Source of the DNA: Terriglobus sp. RCC_193
GTDB lineage: Bacteria; Acidobacteriota; Terriglobia; Terriglobales; Acidobacteriaceae
Length of the DNA: 64,000 bases
NCBI RefSeq assembly: GCF_041355105.1
Contig: NZ_JBFUPK010000001.1
Location: 1,798,001 to 1,862,000 of the forward strand
Reading direction: 5' to 3'
Shown: one piece after another, positions 1 to 8,961 of the stretch
Layout: each line of letters opens with the position of its first letter
Numbering within the stretch: the first letter of the stretch is position 1
Program-made: the position numbers and the translations under genes
Notes under the pieces: generated by a model
The model's input: the letters and a program-made list of their open reading frames with translations, nothing else
The model's database searches: none
Told to the model about the DNA's origin: nothing

Positions 1-550
1 CCAGCGACGTGCTTTCTTTCCACGCCAGGATCGCGCGCCGTCCTGCCACTTCAATGGATCGTGCGCTGTTCCCTGCGCCGCCACCGTTCAAATGCGGAGC
101 CAGCAGCGCATAGCACTTCAGGCGTGACAGAACGCTCTCTTCACCTTCAATCTTCACGTGCATCAGCACCACGGGATGATGCGGATCGCAGACGAATTCC
201 TTCGTCACCGTGTAGCGTCCGCCCAGGTCGCTGGCCACCACGCGTACCGCCAGCGCATCCGGGTCAATGTAATGAAAATCAAACTCGAAATCGCGCTTTT
301 CTTCATGCACGAACGTCTCGCCGTCCGTGAAGATCAGCTCCATGTCCCGTGTCTGCGGGCGATCAATAGTCGGATAGTAAATTTCGTTCAGAATGCCGTG
401 CGAGATGGTGTACCAGACACGACTGGATGCAGCGTACGCGGTACACACGGCATCTTTCTTACTGGAAGTCCAGCGCGCCTCCAGCCCGGGTGCGCCAAAA
501 GCAGGGCCTTGATCGTTCAGCCACCGGTATGCAGCGGTCAATGCGTTCAT
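1..550 (-). CDS. GH15 glucoamylase-type glycoside hydrolase, N-terminal part (runs off the window)
   Basis: The minus-strand frame is open from an ATG at 550 to the window edge, giving about 183 residues with no stop. It reads MNALTAAYRWLNDQG, then RWTSSKKDAVCTAY, SRVWYTISHGILNEIYYPTI and DRPQTRDMELIFTDGETF. This tract is characteristic of the N-terminal beta-sandwich domain of bacterial GH15 glucan 1,4-alpha-glucosidases and glucodextranases, which release glucose from the non-reducing ends of alpha-glucans. A GGGAG ribosome site lies 4-5 bases before the ATG. No signal peptide is visible, so a cytoplasmic role in glycogen or maltodextrin breakdown is likely. The (alpha/alpha)6 catalytic domain and its two glutamates lie outside the window. 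The gene is divergent from the superoxide dismutase gene. Confidence 0.85.
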   Translation of the reverse strand, partial: MNALTAAYRWLNDQGPAFGAPGLEARWTSSKKDAVCTAYAASSRVWYTISHGILNEIYYPTIDRPQTRDMELIFTDGETFVHEEKRDFEFDFHYIDPDALAVRVVASDLGGRYTVTKEFVCDPHHPVVLMHVKIEGEESVLSRLKCYALLAPHLNGGGAGNSARSIEVAGRRAILAWKESTSL

Positions 551-712
551 GCTGCTCCCATTACACCCTACCCGGCGCGGCATGTACACGGCTGAACCCG
601 CTCTGACATGGGAAATATCGACAGTTGCGCCGCTTTCCGTAATCCACAACACAACCGCGCATCCACTCCGAGCACACCGGCATCCAACCTTAGCGCGCAA
701 GCCGTGTGTTGC

Positions 713-741
713 CCATTATGAACCCGGGTGTTTCATAATGG
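713..741. promoter_or_regulatory. Perfect 10-bp inverted repeat upstream of superoxide dismutase
   Basis: The arms CCATTATGAA (713-722) and TTCATAATGG (732-741) are exact reverse complements separated by 9 bases. The element ends about 50 bases before the superoxide dismutase start and is AT-rich within a GC-rich intergenic region. It looks like the operator of a dimeric regulator. A metal or redox sensor such as a Fur/MntR-type protein would fit the neighbour, but the regulator is not identified. No T-run follows the second arm, so a terminator is less likely. Confidence 0.5.
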
Positions 742-793
742 ACGCACCAACAAGTTTCCCCGAGACAGAGCAACACCCAAGGAGAAGAACACC

Positions 794-1408
794 GTGCCTT
801 TCGAACTTCCGCCACTTCCCTACGCGTATAACGGCCTGGAGCCGCACATTGACGAAGCGACCATGAAGCTTCACCACGACAAGCACCACGCCACCTATGT
901 GAACAATCTGAACGGCGCGGTGGAGAAGCATCCCGAACTCGGAACCAAGTCCGTCGACGATCTGCTGAAGGACCTGAATGCCATCCCGGAAGATGTGCGC
1001 GGCGTCGTCCGCAACAACGGCGGCGGCCACTCCAACCACACCATGTTCTGGGAGATCATGACGCCCAACGGCGGAGGCGCTCCCACGGGCGCGATCGCTG
1101 ACCAGATCAAGGCCGATTTCGGCGACTTCGAAGCCTTCAAGAAGACCTTCAACGAAACCACCGCAAAGCAGTTCGGCAGCGGCTGGGGATGGCTCATCTT
1201 CAAGGGCGGCAAGCTCACCATCGTCACCACGCCCAACCAGGACAGCCCCATCTCCACCGGCAGCTATCCCATCCTGGGCAACGACGTTTGGGAGCACGCC
1301 TACTACCTGAACTACCAGAACCGTCGCCCTGACTACCTGGCCGCATGGTGGAACACCGTGAACTGGGAAGAAATCAACAAGCGCTTCGAAAAGGCAAAGA
1401 ACTATTAG
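794..1408 (+). CDS. Superoxide dismutase, Mn/Fe family (Mn-like)
   Basis: This 204-residue cytoplasmic enzyme converts superoxide to oxygen and hydrogen peroxide. I chose the GTG at 794 because AAGGAG (779-784) sits 9 bases before it and the protein then begins [20 protein letters not shown] as in the family; the upstream ATG at 728 would add 22 unrelated residues. Metal ligands are H27 (LHHDKHH), H82 (SNHTMFW), and D164 and H168 (NDVWEHAY). The active-site glutamine is in the C-terminal position (NQDSPI, Q149) and the 76-78 region is Gly-rich (GGGH). Both points fit the Mn type, although cambialistic enzymes exist. A strong hairpin terminator follows, so the gene is probably monocistronic. 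Confidence 0.95.
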   Translation: MPFELPPLPYAYNGLEPHIDEATMKLHHDKHHATYVNNLNGAVEKHPELGTKSVDDLLKDLNAIPEDVRGVVRNNGGGHSNHTMFWEIMTPNGGGAPTGAIADQIKADFGDFEAFKKTFNETTAKQFGSGWGWLIFKGGKLTIVTTPNQDSPISTGSYPILGNDVWEHAYYLNYQNRRPDYLAAWWNTVNWEEINKRFEKAKNY

Positions 1409-1429
1409 TTCATTTACTTAACAAACATG

Positions 1430-1456
1430 AAAGGCCGCGAGCAATCGCGGCCTTTT
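1430..1456 (+). terminator. Rho-independent terminator of the superoxide dismutase gene
   Basis: An 11-bp GC-rich stem (AAAGGCCGCGA pairing with TCGCGGCCTTT) with a GCAA tetraloop is followed by a short T-run. It starts about 20 bases after the superoxide dismutase stop codon. Confidence 0.85.
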
Positions 1457-1465
1457 CAATCACGG

Positions 1466-1530
1466 CGAAGCTCATACGACCGCAGGTCGTCATCCTGAGC
1501 GAAGCCGAAGGACCTGGTTTCCTCGCCTGG
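1466..1530. repeat. Dispersed hairpin repeat, copy 1
   Basis: The sequence CGAAGCTCATACGACC-GCA-GGTCGTCATCCTGAGCGAAG contains a 6-bp stem with a 3-base loop (1476-1490). The same framework recurs at 5457-5530, with a different but still pairing stem. Repeats carrying GTCATCCTGA-CGAAG are, from memory, common between genes in Acidobacteriota. The region lies between the superoxide dismutase terminator and the acetyltransferase start and has no credible ORF. Confidence 0.55.
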
Positions 1531-1582
1531 CCAAAGATGTCGAAGGGAATCAAAACCATCAAATAAGGCGCAAAATAATTCC

Positions 1583-2275
1583 ATGCCCCTTCTCAACGAA
1601 GCGCAAAAGGCATTCCTCGCAAACCCGTTTTACAGCGCGCTCACCACAGCCCAAAGCGCCTTCGGAGAGCACGTTGGCGGAGCGTTGCGCTATCGTCCCG
1701 AAATACTTCCCTTCACAGCAGTCGCAACACCGGAAACGAACATCGATCCCGTGCGACTGCGCCGCGACACCGATACCAACTTCATCGGCGTAATCCCACA
1801 CATAGCGGCAGAAATGCCGGATGCAATACACGCCACCTGCGTGCAAATGGCATGGCAGCCGCGCACGCACTTCACCCCACCCGCCCCACTACCAAATGAA
1901 TGCGAATTAAGCGCTGCGGAAGCGCATGAGATGGTGGAGCTGACACAGGCAGCCTTCCCCGGCTATTTCCGCGCAGAGACCTATCGTCTGGGCCGTTACA
2001 TTGGCATACGTGAAAGCGGGCAGCTAGTCGCTATGGCAGGCCATCGCACACGTATGCCGGGGCTGCGTGAGATCAGCGGCGTCTGCACACGCCCAGGCCA
2101 CACCGGCAAGGGCTACGCGCAGCATCTCATCCAGCGCTTGTTAGCAGATGGTTCGAGCGATATCCCTTACCTGCACAGTGTCAGCACCAACGCACGCGCC
2201 ATCGCAATCTACAAAGCACTCGGCTTCGTCACAACGGGCGAGGTCGATTTCCTCAAACTCTCGCAGCAGTCTTAA
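1583..2275 (+). CDS. GNAT family N-acetyltransferase
   Basis: This 230-residue protein has its recognisable acetyl-CoA-binding half at the C-terminus: [20 protein letters not shown] is a GNAT motif A with an R/Q-x-x-G-x-G/A type loop, followed by [13 protein letters not shown], the usual motif B (substrate-side helix and Asn). The family transfers an acetyl group from acetyl-CoA to an amine; the substrate cannot be told from sequence. The first 130 residues are less conserved and resemble the extended N-terminus of FR47-like members. The stop codon overlaps the end of the convergent hemL gene by 4 bases. Confidence 0.8.
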   Translation: MPLLNEAQKAFLANPFYSALTTAQSAFGEHVGGALRYRPEILPFTAVATPETNIDPVRLRRDTDTNFIGVIPHIAAEMPDAIHATCVQMAWQPRTHFTPPAPLPNECELSAAEAHEMVELTQAAFPGYFRAETYRLGRYIGIRESGQLVAMAGHRTRMPGLREISGVCTRPGHTGKGYAQHLIQRLLADGSSDIPYLHSVSTNARAIAIYKALGFVTTGEVDFLKLSQQS

Positions 2276-3567
2276 AACGAAGCAAACACGTCACGCGCAG
2301 CGGCAATGGTCGCTTCGACTTCCGCTTCGCCATGCTGCAGCGATACGAACGCAGCCTCAAACTGCGAGGGCGGTAGCCACACACCGCGCTCCAGCATGCC
2401 ACGGTGAAATTTTCCAAAGCGCTCCGTATCACTCTTCAAAGCATCCTCAAAGTTCCGCACCGGCCCCTGCTGGAAGAACCACGTAAACATCGAACCTGTT
2501 CCCGCAACCCAAAGATCGACGCCAGCCTTCTTCGCTTCCCGCGCCACCCCATGCGCAATCAGGCTGGTCGTCTCCGCGAGTTGGTCATACAGCGCATCGC
2601 CACCATCCAGTAACTGCCGCAGTGTCGCAATGCCCGCAGCCATAGCCAACGGATTGCCGCTGAGCGTTCCCGCCTGATACACCGGCCCCAGCGGCGCAAG
2701 CAGATTCATAATCTCCGCACGACCACCGAACGCGCCCACCGGCAACCCACCACCAATAATCTTGCCCAGCGTCGTCAGGTCCGGCGTAATGCCATAAAGC
2801 GATTGCGCGCCGCCCAATGACACTCGGAAGCCCGTCATCACCTCGTCAAAGATCAGCAGCGTGCCTTCGCGTGTGCATATCTCGCGCAGACCTTCCAGAA
2901 ACTCCGGCTGCGGCAGAATCGTTCCCGCGTTGCCCACCACCGGCTCCAGGATCACGCATGCAATCTCGCCGGGATGCTTCGCAAACACCGCCTTCACCTC
3001 AGCCAGATCGTTGTAACGAATCGCCGTGGTGAACTGCGTCGTCTCCATGGGAATGCCGGCGGAACCCGGAATGCCAAGCGTCGCCACGCCGCTGCCGGCC
3101 TTCACCAGCAGAGCGTCGGAATGGCCGTGATAGCAGCCCTCAAACTTCAGTATCCGATTGCGATGCGTAAACGCACGCGCCACGCGGATGGCGCTCATCA
3201 CCGCCTCCGTGCCGCTGGAAACAAAGCGCAGCTTCTCAATGGACGGCACGCACTGCATCACCATCGCAGCCAGTTCCGCTTCCGCCGCGGTCGATGCGCC
3301 AAAGCTCGTGCCTTTCGTCGCAGCGGCCTGCACCGCAGCGGTCACCGTGGTTTCGGCATGGCCCAGGATCATCGGACCCCACGAGCCGAAGTAGTCGATG
3401 TAGCGGTTGCCGTCCGCGTCGAACAGGTACGCGCCCTCTGCGCGTTCCACAAACGGCGGATCACCGCCAACGGAACGAAAAGCCCGCACCGGCGAATCCA
3501 CGCCTCCGGGGATGAGCGCCTCAGCGCGCTGCTGCAGTTCACGGGAGCGATTCAGAGAAAGTGGCAT
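2272..3567 (-). CDS. hemL: Glutamate-1-semialdehyde 2,1-aminomutase
   Basis: This is a 431-residue class-III PLP aminotransferase fold. It converts glutamate-1-semialdehyde to 5-aminolevulinate, the second step of the C5 tetrapyrrole pathway. The start at 3567 gives [22 protein letters not shown], the canonical N-terminus; the frame stays open further upstream but there it covers the divergent promoter. Visible motifs are [30 protein letters not shown] (PLP phosphate binding), [29 protein letters not shown] and [18 protein letters not shown], whose lysine forms the Schiff base. The length is normal. It is divergent from purM and convergent with the acetyltransferase. Confidence 0.97.
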   Translation of the reverse strand: MPLSLNRSRELQQRAEALIPGGVDSPVRAFRSVGGDPPFVERAEGAYLFDADGNRYIDYFGSWGPMILGHAETTVTAAVQAAATKGTSFGASTAAEAELAAMVMQCVPSIEKLRFVSSGTEAVMSAIRVARAFTHRNRILKFEGCYHGHSDALLVKAGSGVATLGIPGSAGIPMETTQFTTAIRYNDLAEVKAVFAKHPGEIACVILEPVVGNAGTILPQPEFLEGLREICTREGTLLIFDEVMTGFRVSLGGAQSLYGITPDLTTLGKIIGGGLPVGAFGGRAEIMNLLAPLGPVYQAGTLSGNPLAMAAGIATLRQLLDGGDALYDQLAETTSLIAHGVAREAKKAGVDLWVAGTGSMFTWFFQQGPVRNFEDALKSDTERFGKFHRGMLERGVWLPPSQFEAAFVSLQHGEAEVEATIAAARDVFASF

Positions 3568-3717
3568 CAGAAAAAGTATAAAGTTCCCCTGAGAACAGTC
3601 CCAGGCCCTGTACCACACGCCGCGCCTGATATCCTCAAAGCTCACGCAGCAAAGAGCGCCGCCGACCGCCTTACACCGCAGCCAACCACTCCGCGACAAA
3701 GACGCAAGGGATCGAAC

Positions 3718-4800
3718 GTGAACGCAGGCACCAAGACAACCAAGGCCGCAACTAAAACCGCCATCAAAACGAAGCCCGTCACGTATGCTGACGCCGGCGT
3801 AGACATCTCTGAAGGCGACCGCACCAAGCAGCGCATCAAGATGCTTGCGCGCAAGACGTTCAACAAGAACGTCCTCAGCGAAATTGGCGGCTTCGGCGGC
3901 CTCTTTGGCCTCGATATAGCCAAGTATCCCGACCCCGTTCTGGTCTCCAGCGCGGACGGTGTGGGCACCAAGCTGAAGGTTGCCTTCGAGCTCGGCATTC
4001 ACCACACCGTGGGCTGCGACCTGGTCAACCACTGCGTCAACGACATCGCCGTGCAGGGCGCCACCCCCCTCTTTTTCCTGGATTACCTCGCCACCGGCAA
4101 GCTCGAAGGCGGCGTTCTGGAGAAGGTCGTCGAGGGCCTCAGCGAAGCCTGCCGCGCCAACGGTTGCGCGCTGATCGGCGGCGAAACCGCGCAGATGCCC
4201 GGCTTCTACTCTGAAGGCGAATACGACCTCGCTGGTTTCATCGTGGGCGTGGTCAATCGCGACCAGATCATCACCGGTGACAAGATTCAGGCGGGCGACG
4301 TGCTCTTTGGTCTGCCCTCCAACGGCCTGCACACCAACGGCTATTCCCTGGCCCGCAAGCTGCTCTTCGAAGTAGCAAAGTACAGTGCAGACCATTACGT
4401 CAATGAGCTGAAGGACAAGACCGGCGCGGCCCTGATGCGCCAGCACCGCAGCTACCTCAGCATCCTGAAGAAACTCACCTCCGCAGGCGTCGTCACCGGC
4501 ATGGCTCACATCACCGGCGGCGGCATCACGGAAAATCTGCCGCGCATCCTGCCCAAGGGCCTTGCGGCGCAGGTGGAACTCAGTTCGTGGGAGGTTCCGC
4601 CTCTCTTCCAGCACCTGCAGACACTCGGCCAGGTGGATCAGGATGAGATGATGCGCACCTTCAACATGGGTATCGGCATGATCGTCGTTGTCCCTGCGGA
4701 AGCAGCGAAGAAGGCCAAAGCCATCCTGAACCGCGCCAACGAACGCTTCCACGTCATCGGTCGCATTGCACGTGGCGAACGCCGCGTGAACTACGTATGA
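3718..4800 (+). CDS. purM: Phosphoribosylformylglycinamidine cyclo-ligase (AIR synthase)
   Basis: PurM closes FGAM to aminoimidazole ribonucleotide using ATP, the fifth step of purine synthesis. The GTG at 3718 is preceded by AAGGGA at a good spacing and gives 360 residues, slightly longer than E. coli PurM (345) through a Lys/Thr/Ala-rich N-terminal tail before [14 protein letters not shown]. Family motifs are [56 protein letters not shown] and [15 protein letters not shown]. The frame is open well upstream of 3718, but that stretch overlaps hemL on the other strand and lacks PurM homology. The stop overlaps the purN start in ATGA, indicating translational coupling. Confidence 0.96.
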   Translation: MNAGTKTTKAATKTAIKTKPVTYADAGVDISEGDRTKQRIKMLARKTFNKNVLSEIGGFGGLFGLDIAKYPDPVLVSSADGVGTKLKVAFELGIHHTVGCDLVNHCVNDIAVQGATPLFFLDYLATGKLEGGVLEKVVEGLSEACRANGCALIGGETAQMPGFYSEGEYDLAGFIVGVVNRDQIITGDKIQAGDVLFGLPSNGLHTNGYSLARKLLFEVAKYSADHYVNELKDKTGAALMRQHRSYLSILKKLTSAGVVTGMAHITGGGITENLPRILPKGLAAQVELSSWEVPPLFQHLQTLGQVDQDEMMRTFNMGIGMIVVVPAEAAKKAKAILNRANERFHVIGRIARGERRVNYV

Positions 4801-5414
4801 GTGAGGCTCGCAAGGCGCGGCTCGGAGTTCTGCTCAGCGGCCGCGGATCGAACTTCATCGCCATCGCCGACGCCATCTCCAACGGCTCCCTGACCGGCTG
4901 CGAAATTGCCGTGGTGCTATCGAACATTGCAGATGCACCCGGCCTCTCCGCAGCGCAGCAACGCGGCCTGGCCACTGAGGTCCATGTCTCCAAAGGCGTG
5001 CCACGCGCTGAACACGACGCAAAGATGATCGCCGCGCTGAACTCGCATGAGATTGACCTGGTTATCCTCGCCGGTTACATGCGTGTGCTTTCACCGGAGT
5101 TCATCCGCGCCTTCCCGAATCGCATCCTCAACATCCATCCGTCGCTGCTGCCGTCCTTCCCCGGCCTGCACGCGCAGCAACAGGCGCTGGACTACGGCGC
5201 AAAGGTCGCAGGCTGCACCGTCCACTTTGTGGACGAAGCCGTGGACCACGGCGTGATCATCCTGCAGCGCGTTGTGCCGGTGGAAGACACCGATGATGAA
5301 GCCGTGCTCTCCGCGCGCATCCTCGAGCAGGAACATCAGGCCTACCCAGAGGCCATCGCCCGCGTGCTCAGCGGAAAGTATGCAACTCGGGAACGACGTT
5401 TTCTCAAACGGTAG
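4797..5414 (+). CDS. purN: Phosphoribosylglycinamide formyltransferase
   Basis: This 205-residue PurN transfers a formyl group from 10-formyl-tetrahydrofolate to glycinamide ribonucleotide. It shows the N-terminal [15 protein letters not shown] nucleotide-binding loop, [11 protein letters not shown], the catalytic [15 protein letters not shown] segment with its His, and [19 protein letters not shown] with the catalytic Asp region. The ATG overlaps the purM stop (ATGA), so the two form one operon in the usual purMN arrangement. The folate donor is also supplied by the pathway that includes FolD, encoded about 3 kb away. The last residues, RERRFLKR, are basic. Confidence 0.96.
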   Translation: MSEARKARLGVLLSGRGSNFIAIADAISNGSLTGCEIAVVLSNIADAPGLSAAQQRGLATEVHVSKGVPRAEHDAKMIAALNSHEIDLVILAGYMRVLSPEFIRAFPNRILNIHPSLLPSFPGLHAQQQALDYGAKVAGCTVHFVDEAVDHGVIILQRVVPVEDTDDEAVLSARILEQEHQAYPEAIARVLSGKYATRERRFLKR

Positions 5415-5613
5415 TCACGCCGTCATCCCTGTATCGGAAGCAAAGCTCGCCACCAGCGAAGCTCCTATGACGAAGTTCGTCTACCAGCGAAGCTCGTACG
5501 GTCGAAGACCGTCATCCTGAACGAAGCGAAGCGGAGCTGAAGCATGCCCTCGAGTGAAGCGAAGGGGACCTGCATTCCTTTCACACACTACGATGCCGGG
5601 GGAAAACGGGTGC
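5415..5613. repeat. Dispersed hairpin repeats, copies 2 and 3 (tandem)
   Basis: No gene is visible between purN and the convergent htrA-like gene. CGAAGCTC starts at 5457 and again at 5488, a 31-base period. Each is followed by TA and a short stem-loop: GACGA-AGT-TCGTC (5469-5481) and ACGGTC-GAA-GACCGT (5498-5512). The second is followed by CATCCTGAACGAAG, matching the copy at 1466. Further GTGAAGCGAAGGGGACC-like sequence runs to about 5575. Confidence 0.55.
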
Positions 5614-5639
5614 CCCACATCTCGGCTTTGAGATGTGGG
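5614..5639. terminator. Symmetrical hairpin between convergent genes (candidate bidirectional terminator or repeat)
   Basis: CCCACATCTC (5614-5623) and GAGATGTGGG (5630-5639) pair perfectly over 10 bp around a GGCTTT loop. It lies between the stops of purN (plus) and the HtrA-like gene (minus), where a shared terminator would be expected. The T-runs are poor, so it may instead be a dispersed repeat element. Confidence 0.45.
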
Positions 5640-5685
5640 TTGTCATCATCGCTTCGGAACGTTCCCTGTTACCGAATCATCCGGC

Positions 5686-6885
5686 TCAAATCTGCCGATC
5701 ATTCCCCGCTTCGCCCAGCGTCACCTTCACATCCATCCTGCGACGTCCGCGGAAAGCTGTCACAGTGACCACATCGCCGGTCTTATGCGAGTTCATCACG
5801 CTCGAAATGTCCTGCACATTTGTGATCTCTTCCCCATCAATCGCCACGATAAAATCGCCACCCAGCATCACCGGAGTATTGCCCAGCGCGGCACGCTGTG
5901 TTCCGCCCTTCAGGCCTGCGCGCTCTGCAGCGCCACCCGGCAGCACACGCTGAATCAGCACACCGTAATCCGCGGGCAATCCGATCTGGTCGGCGAGATC
6001 CGGCCCAATCTCCAACGGTGTAATCGCCAGGGACGGTCGACGTACGTGCCCGTACTTTGAGAAATCATCCAGCACCGCGCGCGCCGTGTTGATCGGGATG
6101 GCAAAACCAATCCCCGCGCTCTGATCCGCCCCGTTGTTGCTGGCGATCATCGTGTTGATACCGATGACTTGCCCATGCGAATTCATCAGCGGACCGCCGC
6201 TGTTGCCGGGATTAATGGCCGCATCGGTCTGGATGGCGTTATCAATCGCATTGCCGTTGGGGCCACGCACACTGCGAATGGCAGAGATGATGCCGCGTGT
6301 CATGGTGCCGGACAGACCAAACGGATTGCCAATGGCAAACACCTTCTGCCCCACCTGCAGATTGCGTGAATCCGCAAGCTCCACAGGCTGCAGGTTCGGC
6401 GCGTTGATCTGCAGCAGCGCAAGGTCATGCGCTTTGTCCACCGTCACCACCTGCGCCTTGTACTTGTGCTTGTCCGCAAGCTGTACTTCCACACGCTGAT
6501 AGTTCTCACCAATCACATGGTTGTTCGTCAGGATGTGGCCCTGCTTATCCAGGATGAAGCCCGAGCCCTGCCCCTGCTGCGGCACCGCGCCATAGAAAAA
6601 ATCAATTGCAATGGTGGTGCTGGTAATGTTCACCACGCTCGGCGTCACGCGCTTGTACACGGCAATGTTGTTCTGCTCTTCCGTGTCATACGCAGGCTGC
6701 GCATTGGCCACGTTCAGATCAAACGCCCCTAGCGGCCCGCTCACATGTTCCATCCGGCTATCGCTCATCGATGGCACATAACGCTGCATCAGCGCAGCGA
6801 CCGTGCCCGTGGGCCACAAATGCTGCGTCAGGAGATAAAAACCCACCAACAACAAAACAACCAGCAGAATTCTACGCAACTTCAT
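5686..6885 (-). CDS. HtrA/DegP-like periplasmic serine protease (S1C) with one PDZ domain
   Basis: This 399-residue protein begins with a single membrane anchor (MKLRRILLVVLLLVGFYLL), then a trypsin-like domain and a C-terminal PDZ domain. The catalytic triad is H123 (LTNNHVIG), D154 (DKAHDLALLQI) and S229 (INPGNSGGPL). The PDZ domain starts near residue 290 with GVLIQRVLPGGAAERAGLK and DFIVAIDGEEI. Only one PDZ is present, as in DegS and HhoB-type proteins, which suits a membrane-tethered quality-control or regulatory protease facing the periplasm. It is convergent with purN. Confidence 0.92.
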   Translation of the reverse strand: MKLRRILLVVLLLVGFYLLTQHLWPTGTVAALMQRYVPSMSDSRMEHVSGPLGAFDLNVANAQPAYDTEEQNNIAVYKRVTPSVVNITSTTIAIDFFYGAVPQQGQGSGFILDKQGHILTNNHVIGENYQRVEVQLADKHKYKAQVVTVDKAHDLALLQINAPNLQPVELADSRNLQVGQKVFAIGNPFGLSGTMTRGIISAIRSVRGPNGNAIDNAIQTDAAINPGNSGGPLMNSHGQVIGINTMIASNNGADQSAGIGFAIPINTARAVLDDFSKYGHVRRPSLAITPLEIGPDLADQIGLPADYGVLIQRVLPGGAAERAGLKGGTQRAALGNTPVMLGGDFIVAIDGEEITNVQDISSVMNSHKTGDVVTVTAFRGRRRMDVKVTLGEAGNDRQI

Positions 6886-6939
6886 CCAGGCGCCCTCCAG
6901 AGCGCACCAAAGACAGGCCCTTCCAGTGTATCCGCGCCG

Positions 6940-7608
6940 CTACATCGCTTTCTCGGCGCGCTCGGCCGATTCCTTCTGCAACTCTTCCCAAAGCGTTTGC
7001 ACTTCCTCGCGAAGCTCTTGCAGGGAATCGTCGTTCTCAATCACGAAGTCCGCCATTGCAGCCTTGCGTTCATCGCTCCACTGCGCTGCGTTACGACGAT
7101 CGAAATCCGCCGCAGCCGCTGCTTCCTCCGCACCGGAAACACGCTGAATATAGCGCCACCGCCGCACTTCCTCCGGCGCAGTCACCACCACAATGCGATC
7201 AAAGCGCGTGCGCCACGGAGCAGTCTCCTCCGCACTGGCCGCATGTTTTGTCTCAAACACCAGCGCCGATTCCACCACCGCCACCGCCAGCGGATCCTTC
7301 GCTGCGATCTCCGCGGCCCACCGTGCCTGCTCTGCAATCACCAGCGGATGCACGATGCTGTTCAGTTCCTCAACACGGCCTTCATCAAATGCAATCCGCG
7401 CCAGCGCCGCACGATCCAGCGCTCCATCCGCCCGCACCACGCCTGCACCAAACTGCTGCACAATCGCCGTAAATGCGGCGCCGCCCGGCTGCATCAGCGC
7501 GCGGCCCACCTCATCCGACTGAGAAAGATACGCACCGCACTCGCGCAGCATGACCGCAGCGGTACTCTTACCGCTGCCCACTCCACCCGTCAGCGCGACG
7601 CGCAGCAT
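6940..7608 (-). CDS. coaE: Dephospho-CoA kinase
   Basis: CoaE phosphorylates the 3'-hydroxyl of dephospho-CoA, the last step of CoA synthesis. The 222-residue product starts MLRVALTGGVGSGKST, a P-loop at residues 8-16, followed by SQSDEVGRAL (the usual substrate Asp region) and HPLVIAEQARW, and later VVTAPEEVRRWRYIQRVSG, the CoA-kinase lid region. The C-terminus is extended and helical (FVIENDDSLQELREEVQTLW). It starts only 5 bases after the stop of folD on the same strand, so the two are co-transcribed. Confidence 0.94.
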   Translation of the reverse strand: MLRVALTGGVGSGKSTAAVMLRECGAYLSQSDEVGRALMQPGGAAFTAIVQQFGAGVVRADGALDRAALARIAFDEGRVEELNSIVHPLVIAEQARWAAEIAAKDPLAVAVVESALVFETKHAASAEETAPWRTRFDRIVVVTAPEEVRRWRYIQRVSGAEEAAAAADFDRRNAAQWSDERKAAMADFVIENDDSLQELREEVQTLWEELQKESAERAEKAM

Positions 7609-7613
7609 CGCGT

Positions 7614-8525
7614 TTACTTCACAACCCGCCGCAGCTTCGCAGCCTTCACCGTGTTGTGCATCAGCATGGCAATTGTCAGCGCACCCACACCCCCCGGGAC
7701 CGGCGTGTACGCGGATGAAACTGCAAATGCCTGCGGCGCAATATCGCCCATCACCACCGAGCCGCGCTTCCCAAAGGTCTCCATGCGCTTCGCATCATCG
7801 CCAAAGAAACGGGTTACCTCAGCCGCATCGCTGACCCGGTTGATACCTACGTCGATCAGAACAGCGCCCGGCTTCACCATATCCGCGGTGACAAACCCCG
7901 CCTTGCCAATGGCAACCACCAGAATGTCCGCGCGCCGCGTATGCTCCGCCAGATTCTTCGTCCGTCCGTGGCAGATAGTCACGGTGGCATTTGCCGCCGT
8001 CAACATCATCGCCACTGGCTTACCCACAATGTCGCTACGGCCAATGACAACCGCTTCCGCGCCTTCCGCGGAGATGCCACTGCGTTTCAGGATCTCAATC
8101 ACGCCCGTCGGCGTGCAGGGCGTCAGGCAATCCTGCCCCGTGCTCAGACGGCCCACATTGACGGGATGAAAACCATCCACATCCTTTTCAGGAGTAACGG
8201 CGTCCAGCACCTTCTTGGTATCCACGTGTTTCGGCAGCGGCAACTGCACCAAGATGCCGTCCACGCTGTCATCCTCGTTCAGCTCGCCAATCATGGCCAG
8301 CAGCTCTTCCGTGGTGATGGTCGGTTCCGGGCGCAGTTCCACGCTCCGAATGCCCAGCTCCTCACAGGCTTTTACCTTGTTACGAACATAAATGGCAGAG
8401 GCGGGATCTTCGCCAATCAGAATCACCGTCAATCCCGGCGTGTATCCCAACGCTTCCACCTGCGACTTCAACTCGGTCTTAATCTCCGCAGCAATGGCGG
8501 TTCCGTCCAGAATGCGTGTACTCAT
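7614..8525 (-). CDS. folD: Bifunctional methylene-tetrahydrofolate dehydrogenase / cyclohydrolase
   Basis: FolD interconverts 5,10-methylene-, methenyl- and 10-formyl-tetrahydrofolate, feeding purine synthesis. The start at 8525 gives MSTRILDGTAIAAEIKTEL, the normal N-terminus, and 303 residues. Motifs: DPASAIYVRNKVKACEELGI with the catalytic Lys and Tyr, DGILVQLPLPKHVDTKKVL, PEKDVDGFHPVNVGRL, TPCTPTGVIEIL, AVVIGRSDIVGKPVAMML (NADP site) and TPVPGGVGALTIAMLM. An in-frame extension upstream to 8594 is open but unrelated to the family. It is first in a folD-coaE unit and divergent from the small gene at 8691. Confidence 0.96.
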   Translation of the reverse strand: MSTRILDGTAIAAEIKTELKSQVEALGYTPGLTVILIGEDPASAIYVRNKVKACEELGIRSVELRPEPTITTEELLAMIGELNEDDSVDGILVQLPLPKHVDTKKVLDAVTPEKDVDGFHPVNVGRLSTGQDCLTPCTPTGVIEILKRSGISAEGAEAVVIGRSDIVGKPVAMMLTAANATVTICHGRTKNLAEHTRRADILVVAIGKAGFVTADMVKPGAVLIDVGINRVSDAAEVTRFFGDDAKRMETFGKRGSVVMGDIAPQAFAVSSAYTPVPGGVGALTIAMLMHNTVKAAKLRRVVK

Positions 8526-8690
8526 GTCTCTTTGAGGATATCGTGAACACGCCTCGCCATGCTCTTCCGCAACTTCGCAAACCGACAGGCGCAAAACCTA
8601 TAAGAATCCGCAGGTAGGCGCAACCCCGACGCGCACATCACGTCTAAACCTTCAAATTCTCGGGAGAACCAACGCGGAAGGAGCATCTGG

Positions 8691-8933
8691 ATGGAAATAT
8701 CCCCCAACGATGGCAAGTTCTCGCAGGACGACGTTGCCGATCTGCGCAATGAACTACTCAGCTCCGGTCTGGATAACTGGCAGGCCGCGGAGCTGATCGC
8801 CAGCTTTCTCGCCGCACGCGGCTATGGCGTCTCTACCGAAGGGGCACGCCACATCGCCAGCCATTTAGACGCGACGAATCTTTCCCTTGAAAACATGCAA
8901 CGCGAACTGGAACAGCTCGCACGACACATGTAA
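8691..8933 (+). CDS. Small conserved-looking hypothetical protein (80 residues)
   Basis: I do not recognise a named family. The 80 residues are mostly helical and acidic-amphipathic (FSQDDVADLRNELLSSGLDN, WQAAELIASFLAARGYGVS, SLENMQRELEQLARHM) with no membrane segment, so it is a small soluble protein. A strong ribosome site, GAAGGAG at 8677-8683, lies 7 bases before the ATG, which supports real translation. It is divergent from folD and convergent with the permease gene. Confidence 0.65.
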   Translation: MEISPNDGKFSQDDVADLRNELLSSGLDNWQAAELIASFLAARGYGVSTEGARHIASHLDATNLSLENMQRELEQLARHM

Positions 8934-8961
8934 TTTTGGGTCCGAAATGTAGTAGAGGCCG

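Noticed and set aside
728-793. N-terminal extension of superoxide dismutase from ATG 728
   Set aside because: It would add 22 residues unlike the family and start upstream of the clear AAGGAG ribosome site that serves GTG 794; it also overlaps the palindrome.
2974-3717. Long in-frame extension before purM
   Set aside because: It is the shadow of hemL on the opposite strand plus the divergent promoter; homology begins after GTG 3718.
3568-4752. In-frame extension of the hemL frame beyond 3567
   Set aside because: The residues beyond MPLSLNRS are the shadow of purM and have no family match.
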